This document shows, piece by piece, positions 8,335 to 14,183 of a DNA stretch of 34,152 nucleotides. Every line of letters begins with the position of its first letter. Position 1 is the stretch's first letter. Made by a program: the position numbers and the translations under genes. The notes beneath the pieces are model-generated. The model was not told the DNA's origin, did not search any database, and saw nothing but the letters and a program-made list of their open reading frames with translations. Source of the DNA: Rhodospirillales bacterium (lineage in GTDB: Bacteria; Pseudomonadota; Alphaproteobacteria; Reyranellales; Reyranellaceae); assembly GCA_009377525.1 (NCBI GenBank), contig WHTW01000080.1, positions 1-34,152 of the forward strand, in the 5' to 3' direction.

Positions 8335-8727
8335 CTAATTCAGTTGGCGAGCTGGGCTGGGCAGGTCGAGTGAAAAGGTCGGAATCTCAATGTCGAAGTT
8401 CTCGCCGGACTCGCTCACCATCTGGTAGGTGCCGCCCATGAAACCCGAGGACGTGGAGAGCGACGTCCCGGAATTGTACTCGAACATCTCGCCCGGACGC
8501 AGCAACGGCGTCTTGCCGACGACGCCCGGTCCCCGGACCTCCTGCACGCGGCCCAGAGCATCGGTGATCTTCCAGTGTCGGCTGCGCAACTGCACTGCGA
8601 CATCGCCCTCGTTCTGGATGCGGACGAAATAGGCCCACACGAATTGCGACTTCGAGGGATCGGACTGATCGGGCAGATATTGCGGCCTGACGGTCACTTG
8701 GATGGCACGGGTTGTGGCTGTGTACAT
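8335..8727 (-). CDS. apaG: ApaG domain protein
   Basis: A 130-residue single-domain ApaG protein, a fibronectin-III-like beta-sandwich historically linked to Co2+/Mg2+ resistance; its precise biochemical role is unclear. Family features are visible: MYTATTRAIQVTVRP at the start, YFVRIQNEGD, LRSRHWKITDA, the glycine-rich GPGVVGKTPLLRPGE, and YNSGTSLSTSSGFMGGTY. The start at 8727 is preferred because AGGA lies seven bases upstream and the family usually begins there. An ATG at 8751 would add eight residues without a ribosome-binding site. The frame open to 8835 runs through the adjacent repeat and is not real. It is the first gene of a likely apaG-folE unit. Confidence 0.93.
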   Translation of the reverse strand: MYTATTRAIQVTVRPQYLPDQSDPSKSQFVWAYFVRIQNEGDVAVQLRSRHWKITDALGRVQEVRGPGVVGKTPLLRPGEMFEYNSGTSLSTSSGFMGGTYQMVSESGENFDIEIPTFSLDLPSPARQLN

Positions 8728-8802
8728 GCGACGATCCTGAAACTCTGACATGGGACGTTCGCGCAGAAAGGTCAAATGCGACAAGGGGCTTGGAAAGCCA
8801 CT

Positions 8803-8879
8803 TGTCGTCCTGAGCGCAGCGAAGGAGCTGATCACTGGTTGCCCTCGCCGTGAGATCCTTCGCTGCGCTCAGGATGACA
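8803..8879. repeat. REP-like inverted repeat
   Basis: Arms 8803-8826 and 8856-8879 are inverted repeats of 24 bases with one mismatch (core CCTGAGCGCAGCGAAGGA), separated by 29 bases. This type of interspersed palindrome is common in high-GC genomes and is often mistranslated as VILSAAKDL in ORF calls. It lies between apaG and the cation transporter, both on the minus strand. Confidence 0.8.
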
Positions 8880-8888
8880 ATAATGCCC

Positions 8889-9806
8889 CTACAGCCAGCG
8901 GGGATCGGCGGTGAAATCGATGGTGAGCCAGCGCTGCGGGCCCTCGCCACCCAGCGCGTCGGCGATCTCGCGCCGGATCGCATCGACCTCCGCCACATTG
9001 TCGAGCCGCATGCCCTCCGGCACCGCGACGTGGATCTCGATGAACTCGGCGCGGCCGACCTTGGCGGCGTAGCTGGTGTAGGTCTTGAAGCCGCGGCGGG
9101 CGATCACGCCATCCATGACGCTGCGAACCTTGGCGTCGAGTTCGGGCGGCGTCATCAGCAGGACCTCCTGCAGCGCCTTACGCACGGTGCGGATCGGCAC
9201 GAACACCAGGCAGATCGTCAGCAGCGCCAGCACGACGGGATCGGCATAGGGCGTGAGATGGCCGTACGGCGTGCCCCGGAGCGACCAGGCGATGCCAAAG
9301 GCGACCAGCAGGGCCGAGGTGATGGCCGCCGACATCAGCCAGCTCTGCGCATCGAGCCGCACGAAATCCGAGCCGATGCGGCGGTTGGCACGGGCCTCGT
9401 AGAAGAACATGCCGAAGCAGACGACGCAGACGATCACGGCATAGGCGATCGCCCAGTCGAAATCGAGATGCCGGCCGCCGGCCAGGAAACTGTCGACAGC
9501 GTTCAGGAAGGCATAGAAGCAGAGCAGCATCAGCGTGCCGCCGTTGAAGGCCAGCACCATGGGCTCGATGTGCCAATAGCCGAACTGGAAGCGCCGGTTG
9601 TTGCTCTCGCGGCTGACCAGGCGCGATACGAACAGCGCCAGACCCGACATGGCGGCGTCGATGGCGGCGAACACGCCGTCGAACACGATCGACAGCGAGC
9701 CGGACAGCAGGCCGAACAGCACCCCGAACAGCGAGACCACGACGGTCACGCCGATCGACAGGCGGAGCAGGCGTTGTTCTGCGGTGGCCTGGGGCATGCC
9801 ACCCAT
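8889..9806 (-). CDS. Cation diffusion facilitator-type transporter, atypical metal site
   Basis: A 305-residue inner-membrane protein with about six hydrophobic segments in the first 215 residues and a C-terminal cytoplasmic domain (about 220-305) of the metallochaperone-like CDF type. CDF proteins export Zn, Co, Fe or Mn in exchange for protons. The usual transport-site ligands are not all present. The TM2 motif reads FDGVFAAID (D43, D50) rather than D-x3-D. The TM5 HxxxD appears as D152-x3-W156. It may be a divergent subgroup with different metal choice or a different function (inference). An alternative ATG exists at 9797. The repeat at 8803-8879 lies just downstream. Confidence 0.8.
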   Translation of the reverse strand: MGGMPQATAEQRLLRLSIGVTVVVSLFGVLFGLLSGSLSIVFDGVFAAIDAAMSGLALFVSRLVSRESNNRRFQFGYWHIEPMVLAFNGGTLMLLCFYAFLNAVDSFLAGGRHLDFDWAIAYAVIVCVVCFGMFFYEARANRRIGSDFVRLDAQSWLMSAAITSALLVAFGIAWSLRGTPYGHLTPYADPVVLALLTICLVFVPIRTVRKALQEVLLMTPPELDAKVRSVMDGVIARRGFKTYTSYAAKVGRAEFIEIHVAVPEGMRLDNVAEVDAIRREIADALGGEGPQRWLTIDFTADPRWL

Positions 9807-9822
9807 TATCCGTCAACGACGG

Positions 9823-10305
9823 TCAGATCGGAAAGATCAGGCAGGTCGTCGTGCCGTGGGCCAAGAGCTTGCCGGCGCTGTCGTAGAGCTTGCCTTCCGA
9901 GGTGCCGATGCGCGAGCCGACATTGATCACCTTGCCCTCGGCCTTCACCGGGCCGGTCTTGTCGGTCATGGCGCGCACGTAGTTCACCTTGATCTCGACC
10001 GTAGTGTAGCCGATGCCGGCCTTGAGCGTGGTGTGGATGCAGCAGCCCATCACCGAATCGAGCAGGGTGGCGGCGATGCCGCCGTGCACGGTGCCCAGCG
10101 GATTGTAGTGGTCGTAGACCGGCGTGTAGTCGAAGACGACGCGGCCGAGCTCGACCTCCGACACCCGGAAGCCCAGCGCCTTGGTGATCGGCGGCGCCGG
10201 GAAACGGCCCTCCAGCAGACCCTTGAACAGGGTGAGCCCGTCCATGGCGCGGGCCTGCTCGATGGGCACCACGCCGTAACCCGCATCGCCCCCCACACCG
10301 CTCAT
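9823..10305 (-). CDS. PaaI-family hotdog thioesterase
   Basis: A 160-residue acyl-CoA thioesterase-like protein of the hotdog fold. The motif NPLGTVHGGIAATLLDSVMG marks the PaaI/DUF4442 group, with HGG at the start of the long hotdog helix. Such enzymes hydrolyse small or aromatic acyl-CoAs; the substrate here is unknown. ATG 10305 is chosen because GGAG lies six bases upstream. ATGs at 10317 and 10341 have no such site, and the latter would fall inside the probable operator. It is divergent from a MarR regulator whose operator overlaps both promoters, so control by that regulator is likely. Confidence 0.88.
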   Translation of the reverse strand: MSGVGGDAGYGVVPIEQARAMDGLTLFKGLLEGRFPAPPITKALGFRVSEVELGRVVFDYTPVYDHYNPLGTVHGGIAATLLDSVMGCCIHTTLKAGIGYTTVEIKVNYVRAMTDKTGPVKAEGKVINVGSRIGTSEGKLYDSAGKLLAHGTTTCLIFPI

Positions 10306-10324
10306 CGTCGTCTCCATCACGCTT

Positions 10325-10340
10325 TGTGTGCATATACACA
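10325..10340. promoter_or_regulatory. Probable MarR operator / divergent promoter
   Basis: TGTGTGCATATACACA has 5-bp perfect inverted arms TGTGT/ACACA, the size and AT-rich centre typical of MarR-family sites. It lies in the 77-base gap between the thioesterase start (10305) and the marR start (10383). The TATACA in it could serve as a -10 for marR. Confidence 0.6.
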
Positions 10341-10382
10341 TTTGTGCTTGGCCGTCGCAAGCCTCGGCATTAGTCTGCCGCC

Positions 10383-10820
10383 ATGTCCGGCCCCCGCCTG
10401 TCGCCCCTCGACTGCACCTGCTTTCGCATCCGCGGAGCGGCGCGGCGCGTGACCCAGATCTACAGCAAGCATCTGGCGCCGACCGGCCTGAAGATCTCGC
10501 AATTCTCGCTGCTGGGCTTCGTGACCGCCCGGGGTCCGGTGTCGATCGGCCGGCTGTCCGATCTGCTGGCCACCGACCGCACGACGCTGACGCGCAACCT
10601 CGGCCCGCTCCTGAAGGACGGGCTGATCGAGCGCACCCAGTCGGGCGACAAGCGACGTCATGAGTTGGTGGCGACCCCGGCCGGCCGCGCCTTGTTCAAG
10701 CGCGCGCTGCCCCTGTGGGCCGCGGCCGAGCAGGAGGTGCGCGACGCCATGGGCGCCAAGCTCACCGCCGACCTTCACGGCGCCATCGAACGCTCGATGG
10801 AGAAGCTTTCAGCGCTCTGA
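10383..10820 (+). CDS. MarR-family transcriptional regulator
   Basis: A 145-residue winged helix-turn-helix regulator. N-terminal dimer helix 1-35; recognition region about 50-80 (VSIGRLSDLLATDRTTLTRN); beta-wing about 82-97 with the acidic-basic GDKRRHELVATPAGRALF typical of the family; C-terminal dimerisation helices after 105. MarR proteins usually repress a neighbouring gene and release DNA on binding a phenolic or other small ligand. The divergent thioesterase and the intervening dyad make that gene the likely target, together with autoregulation. A large nested palindrome begins three bases after its stop codon. Confidence 0.93.
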   Translation: MSGPRLSPLDCTCFRIRGAARRVTQIYSKHLAPTGLKISQFSLLGFVTARGPVSIGRLSDLLATDRTTLTRNLGPLLKDGLIERTQSGDKRRHELVATPAGRALFKRALPLWAAAEQEVRDAMGAKLTADLHGAIERSMEKLSAL

Positions 10821-10822
10821 TC

Positions 10823-11046
10823 GCAGGGGGCGCGCCACTAGAGACGGAGTAAACTCCGTCGTAAGTGGCGCGTCTTCTCATGCTCTTTTGGACCGCGAGC
10901 CTCTGGCTCGCTCATGAGTCATGAGCGTCGTGAGCCGAATCGACCTTCGGTCGATTCGGCGTGGATGCGCGCGGTCCGGAAGACCATGACGCGCCACTTA
11001 CGACGGAGTTTACTCCGTCTCTAGTTCTAGTGGCGCGCGCCCCTGC
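10823..11046. repeat. Nested palindromic composite element containing copy 3
   Basis: The outer arms (about 10823-10880 and 10986-11046) are near-perfect inverted repeats of about 55 bases. Each arm holds its own small palindrome, ACGGAGT(AA/TT)ACTCCGT, flanked by CGCCACTA/TAAGTGGCG. They enclose element copy 3 (10884-10983). The left arm starts just after the marR stop codon and the right arm ends within the tenA stop codon, so the whole convergent gap is this element. It could serve as a bidirectional terminator. Confidence 0.85.
10884..10983. repeat. Palindromic element copy 3
   Basis: Left end TCTTTTGGACC (two changes from the other copies) and right end GGTCCGGAAGA. The left hairpin is a 7-bp stem GCGAGCC with loop TCT; the centre is TCATGAGTCATGAG. 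The right half contains an inserted 12-bp stem hairpin (10935-10961, loop TTC). It then rejoins the GGATGCGCGC end shared with copy 1. Confidence 0.85.
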
Positions 11047-11657
11047 TAAATATTGGCGGCGAAGAAGCCGTGTTCCAGTTCCATCGCCCGGCGATAGTTG
11101 GCGCGGACAGCGGGCGTGTCGGTGGCGTGCGCATCGAGCAACGCCTCGAGCCGCGCCGCCAGTGCCTCGAAGCCGGGATCGGAATAGGCCTTCACCCAGT
11201 CGGCATAAGCCGGAGCGACGGCGGTCCGGGCGAGCGACTGGCCGAGCCAGGCGTAGAGCCGCATGCAGGGCGTCATGGCGGCGATGGTCTCGCCGAGCCG
11301 GCCGCGCCGGGCCGTGTTCAGGAGGAAGTCGACATAGAACCTGGTTGCGGCGATCGGCGTCACGCCCAAAAGGTCGATCTGCAGGCGCTCGGTGTAGCTC
11401 TTGTGCAGCTTGAGCTCCTCGACGACGCCCGAGATCAGCTCGGAGAAGCCATAGAGATCCTCGCGCGAGGTGCCGTTGGCGAGGCAGAAGGCATAGGCCC
11501 GCGCGAAGGCGTCGAGGAAATAGGCGTCCTGCGCCACGTAGCGCTTGAAATTCTCGATCGGCAGGGACCCGTTGCCAAGTCCCTGCACGAAGTCATGCGT
11601 GCGGATGCGCGCGGCCCAGTCGGCGTTGATGTCCCACAGGTGCTGCGCCAGCGACAC
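11046..11657 (-). CDS. tenA: TenA-family aminopyrimidine aminohydrolase (thiaminase II)
   Basis: A 203-residue all-helical protein of the TenA/HOADH family. It hydrolyses aminopyrimidine breakdown products of thiamine so that the pyrimidine can be salvaged. The active-site pattern fits the cysteine class: D44 in VAQDAYFL, C131 in TPCMRLYAWLG, and E195 in MELEHGFF. Translation most likely starts at the GTG at 11657, with GAGGAG just upstream overlapping the metZ stop codon. A longer open frame runs back through metZ but is a shadow. Only eight bases separate it from metZ, so it should be co-transcribed and perhaps translationally coupled, placing a thiamine-salvage gene under the SAM-II riboswitch. 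Confidence 0.88.
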   Translation of the reverse strand: MSLAQHLWDINADWAARIRTHDFVQGLGNGSLPIENFKRYVAQDAYFLDAFARAYAFCLANGTSREDLYGFSELISGVVEELKLHKSYTERLQIDLLGVTPIAATRFYVDFLLNTARRGRLGETIAAMTPCMRLYAWLGQSLARTAVAPAYADWVKAYSDPGFEALAARLEALLDAHATDTPAVRANYRRAMELEHGFFAANI

Positions 11658-11665
11658 CGCGCTCC

Positions 11666-12874
11666 TCAGCCGAGCGCCTGAACCAGGTCGGCGATGATGT
11701 CCTCGGCGTCCTCGAGGCCGACCGAGATGCGCACGGTGCCGTCGCCGATGCCGAGCTTGGCCCGCTCCTCGGCGCCGATGCGCATGTGCGTCGTGGTCGC
11801 CGGATGCGTCACCAGGCTCTTGGCATCGCCGAGGTTGTTGGAGATGTCTACAAGCTTCAGGCGGTTCAGCGTCTCGAAGGCGGCCCACTTGCCGGCCTTG
11901 AGGTCGAAGGTGACGACGCCGCCGGCACCCGACATCTGCTTCATGGCGAGCGCGTGCTGCGGATGGTCCTTGCGGCCGGGATAGAGCACGCGGCCGATCG
12001 CGGGATGGGCGGCGAGCGCTTCGGCGACGCGCGCGGCGTTGGCGCAGTGCCGTTCGATGCGCAGGCCCAGCGTCTCCATGCCCTTGACCAGCACCCACGC
12101 GTTGAACGGGCTGAGCGACGGGCCGGTGTTGCGGATGATGGGCTGCAGCTTGTCGAGGATGAATTCCTTGGAGCCCAGCACCGCGCCGCCCAGCGTGCGG
12201 CCCTGGCCGTCGATGTACTTGGTGGCCGAGTGCACGACGATGTCGGCGCCCCATTCCAGCGGCCGCTGCAGGATCGGCGTGGCGAAGGCGTTGTCGAGCA
12301 CGACCTTGGCGCCGGCCTTGTGGGCGAGATCGCACACCGCCTTGACGTCGACGATGTCGAGCATCGGGTTCGACGGCGATTCGAACAGCACGGCCTGCGC
12401 CGGCTTCGACAGCGCCTTCTCCCAGGCGACGAGATCGCCACCGTCCACCAACTCGCTCTGGATGCCGTACTTGGGCAGCAGGTCGGCGACGATGTAGTGG
12501 CAGGAGCCGAAGAGCTGGCGCGCCGCGACGATGCGGTCGCCGGCCTTCAGGAGCGCCAGCAGGGCGAAGAACACCGCCGACATGCCGGTCGAGGTGGCGC
12601 GGCAGGCCTCGGCGCCTTCGAGCGCCGCCAGCCGGTTCTCGAACATGGTGACGGTCGGATTGCCGAAGCGCGAATACTGGTAGTGCGTGCTCTCACCTTT
12701 GAAGGTGGCTTCGGCCTCCTCGGCGCTCTGATAGGCGTAGCCCGAAGTCAGGTAGAGCGCCTCCGACGTCTCGTCGAAGTTGCTGCGCAACTGGCCGCCG
12801 CGCACCGCGCGGGTCTGTGGCCGCCACGTCGATTGATCGGCCTTCGCCTTCTTGTTGGGGATCGATCCGTCCAT
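11666..12874 (-). CDS. metZ: O-succinylhomoserine sulfhydrylase (MetZ)
   Basis: A 402-residue PLP enzyme of the Cys/Met metabolism family. It forms homocysteine from O-succinylhomoserine and sulfide in methionine synthesis. Family landmarks: YQYSRFGNPT near the start, ATSTGMSAVFFAL, VLDNAFATPILQRPL, and the PLP lysine in VVHSATKYIDGQGR. The tail RISVGLEDAEDIIADL is the usual one. ATG 12874 is chosen for the GAGGAG six bases upstream; the frame extends to 12907 without such a site. MetZ and O-acetylhomoserine sulfhydrylases are close, so the acyl group is inferred. The leader carries a SAM-II riboswitch and a terminator, so SAM feedback is expected. Confidence 0.93.
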   Translation of the reverse strand: MDGSIPNKKAKADQSTWRPQTRAVRGGQLRSNFDETSEALYLTSGYAYQSAEEAEATFKGESTHYQYSRFGNPTVTMFENRLAALEGAEACRATSTGMSAVFFALLALLKAGDRIVAARQLFGSCHYIVADLLPKYGIQSELVDGGDLVAWEKALSKPAQAVLFESPSNPMLDIVDVKAVCDLAHKAGAKVVLDNAFATPILQRPLEWGADIVVHSATKYIDGQGRTLGGAVLGSKEFILDKLQPIIRNTGPSLSPFNAWVLVKGMETLGLRIERHCANAARVAEALAAHPAIGRVLYPGRKDHPQHALAMKQMSGAGGVVTFDLKAGKWAAFETLNRLKLVDISNNLGDAKSLVTHPATTTHMRIGAEERAKLGIGDGTVRISVGLEDAEDIIADLVQALG

Positions 12875-12910
12875 AGCCCTCTCCTCGCGCCTGTGCCTGT
12901 CGCACAAACG

Positions 12911-12940
12911 AAAAACCCCCGACCGAACAGGACGGGGGCT
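12911..12940 (-). terminator. Rho-independent terminator / attenuator in metZ leader
   Basis: Read on the minus strand, a stem CCCCCG / CGGGGG, extended by two more pairs beyond one mismatch, closes over TGTTC and is followed by a run of five T. It lies between the SAM-II aptamer and the metZ ribosome-binding site, where it would stop transcription of metZ-tenA when SAM is abundant. Confidence 0.8.
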
Positions 12941-12954
12941 TTGCGGGCCTCTCC

Positions 12955-13012
12955 GACCTTTTAGCGATGTTTAACGTGGTCGCAAGCCGGTCGGCTCAAA
13001 TCTCCACGATGT
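12955..13012 (-). ncRNA. SAM-II (metA-type) riboswitch
   Basis: The minus-strand leader of metZ contains ATCGTGG-GATTTGAGCCGACC, then GGCTTGC, ACCACGTTAAAC and CGCTAAAAGG in order. These are the conserved blocks of the SAM-II aptamer, an H-type pseudoknot found mainly in Alphaproteobacteria ahead of methionine genes. P1 pairs CGTGG with CCACG. Its placement just after a probable transcription start and before a terminator hairpin fits transcription attenuation by S-adenosylmethionine. Confidence 0.92.
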
Positions 13013-13018
13013 CCGTCC

Positions 13019-13024
13019 TATATA
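13019..13024 (-). promoter_or_regulatory. Probable -10 box of metZ
   Basis: TATATA on the minus strand lies about six bases before the 5' end of the SAM-II aptamer. TTGCGC or TGCTTG lies 15-18 bases further upstream as a possible -35. Transcription would begin near 13012. This is assigned by position and weak consensus only. Confidence 0.45.
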
Positions 13025-13071
13025 AGTGGGCCGCCGCAAGCGCAAGCACGATCTTGAAAGCGCCATCGGCA

Positions 13072-13089
13072 TTAGCTAAGTTAGCTAAC
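13072..13089. promoter_or_regulatory. Tandem TTAGCTAA operator of the toxin-antitoxin pair
   Basis: Two direct copies of the palindrome TTAGCTAA (13072-13079, 13081-13088) separated by one G; the second is part of the perfect 10-bp palindrome GTTAGCTAAC (13080-13089). It touches the antitoxin ATG at 13090. Phd/YefM antitoxins bind palindromes in their own promoter, so this is the likely autoregulatory site. Confidence 0.7.
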
Positions 13090-13347
13090 ATGAAATACGT
13101 CAACACACACGAGGCCAAGACCCAACTCTCCAAGCTGATCGCCGCCGTGCGCGCCGGCGAGGAAGTGGTCATCTGCCAAGCCGGCAAGCCGGTGGCACGG
13201 CTCACGGCCTGCGGGCCCGTTCGCAAGAAGCCCAAACTCGGCATGTGGGCTGGCAAGGTCAAATTCCAGCCCGGCTGGGATTCTCCCGAAACGGACGCCG
13301 AGATCGAGGCAATGTTCGACGTTCTCAAGGAGCCTGGACGTTCTTGA
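13090..13347 (+). CDS. Phd/YefM-family antitoxin
   Basis: An 85-residue antitoxin. The N-terminal DNA-binding/dimerisation domain shows MKYVNTHEAKTQLSKLIAAVRAGEEVVICQAGKPVARL, the standard Phd/YefM pattern. The C-terminal third, rich in acidic residues and ending about FDVLKEPGRS, should wrap the toxin. ATG 13090 is used, as the open frame upstream to 12967 runs through the metZ leader. No clear Shine-Dalgarno is present; the operator abuts the ATG, so the message may be leaderless or have a very short leader. Its TGA overlaps the TTG start of the toxin (TTGA), implying translational coupling. Confidence 0.9.
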   Translation: MKYVNTHEAKTQLSKLIAAVRAGEEVVICQAGKPVARLTACGPVRKKPKLGMWAGKVKFQPGWDSPETDAEIEAMFDVLKEPGRS

Positions 13348-13721
13348 GGCTGTTGATCGACTCGAACGCCTTCATCTGGATGGTCGCTCAGCCGACCGAA
13401 CTGTCCGCAGCCGCGCGAGAGGCTCTGGCGAACCCGGACAATGAACGCGTGCTGAGCCTGATCGCAATTTGGGAGATCGCGATCAAGCTGTCGCTGCGCA
13501 AGCTCGTCCTGCCTGGCGACCTCATGACAGCCGTCGAAGGAATGGCCGCGGTGACGTTGCCAGTCCGACTTGCTCATATCGCTCGCGTGCAGCACCTGCC
13601 CTTCCATCATCGCGATCCGTTCGACCGGATGATGATCGCGCAGGCCCTGGAGGAGAATCTCACGATCGTGACTCGCGATCGTGCCTTCAGGGCCTATGGC
13701 GTGCCGCTGCTGATGGCTTGA
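13344..13721 (+). CDS. VapC-family PIN-domain toxin
   Basis: A 125-residue PIN-domain ribonuclease toxin. The Mg2+-binding acidic residues are present: D6 in LLIDSN, E44 in AIWEIAIK, D94 in HHRDPFDRMM, and D112 in IVTRDRAF. The WEIAIK and HHRDPFDR motifs match the VapC subgroup usually paired with Phd-type antitoxins. VapC toxins cut tRNA or rRNA; the target here is unknown. The start is the TTG at 13344, overlapping the antitoxin stop by four bases, with AAGGAG eleven bases before it. Upstream open frame to 13245 is antitoxin shadow. All active-site residues are intact, so the toxin should be functional. Confidence 0.9.
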   Translation: MRLLIDSNAFIWMVAQPTELSAAAREALANPDNERVLSLIAIWEIAIKLSLRKLVLPGDLMTAVEGMAAVTLPVRLAHIARVQHLPFHHRDPFDRMMIAQALEENLTIVTRDRAFRAYGVPLLMA

Positions 13722-13740
13722 CCAGGCAGCGACGAAATCG

Positions 13741-14109
13741 ATGGCGACATGGTTCTTTGAGAACATCGATGCGGTTCTGATGCCACCGCTCGTCATCGCA
13801 TTCAGCTGCTTCCTCTTGCGTGGCGTGATGCCCCCCGGCTGGCGATGGCGCGACGCGGCCTATCCGAGCAGCGCGTTGGCCTGGGCAGGTGGGTACGTCC
13901 TGGCGTTCAGCCCATTCCCCGCGCTTTTGGTCAATGTCCTCTTCTTCGCACCGCAGACCTTTATCCTGCTCGCGATGGCAATGATCGCCATCGTGCGTCT
14001 GCTCAAGACGCCGAACTACCGCACACCGTCCTTATGGTGGGTGGTCGTGGTGGGCCTCCTCGGGCATGGCGCGACCCACTTTCTCATGTTCGCGGTAGCC
14101 AGTTCGTGA
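13741..14109 (+). CDS. Small membrane protein, unknown function
   Basis: A 122-residue protein with about four hydrophobic segments: near residues 10-28, 44-60, 62-85 and 100-120. They are joined by short basic loops (RWRDAAYPSS, RLLKTPNYRTPS). I do not recognise the family. The orientation and 19-base gap suggest it might be read with the toxin-antitoxin pair, but nothing in it resembles a TA component. No strong ribosome-binding site is visible before ATG 13741. A stem-loop that ends transcription from both sides follows. Confidence 0.65.
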   Translation: MATWFFENIDAVLMPPLVIAFSCFLLRGVMPPGWRWRDAAYPSSALAWAGGYVLAFSPFPALLVNVLFFAPQTFILLAMAMIAIVRLLKTPNYRTPSLWWVVVVGLLGHGATHFLMFAVASS

Positions 14110-14143
14110 AGCTGACGCGCCGCCTTGTTGCCCCTCCCCCTAA

Positions 14144-14166
14144 CCTCTCCCCCAAAGGGGGAGAGG
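14144..14166. terminator. Stem-loop between convergent genes (REP-like)
   Basis: A 10-bp perfect stem CCTCTCCCCC / GGGGGAGAGG over an AAA loop, preceded by CCCCTCCCCCTAA. This is a widely scattered repeat type in Alphaproteobacteria. It lies in the convergent gap between the small membrane protein and the thiamine-diphosphate enzyme and could end both transcripts, though it lacks a T-tract. Confidence 0.65.
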
Positions 14167-14183
14167 AACATGAGGGCAATGGC

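Noticed and set aside
8728..8998. Minus-strand coding through 8803-8879 (VILSAAKDL-type peptide)
   Set aside because: Spurious translation of a REP-like palindrome.
11658..12335. Upstream extension of tenA to 12335
   Set aside because: Out-of-frame reading of metZ; the real start is the GTG at 11657 after GAGGAG.
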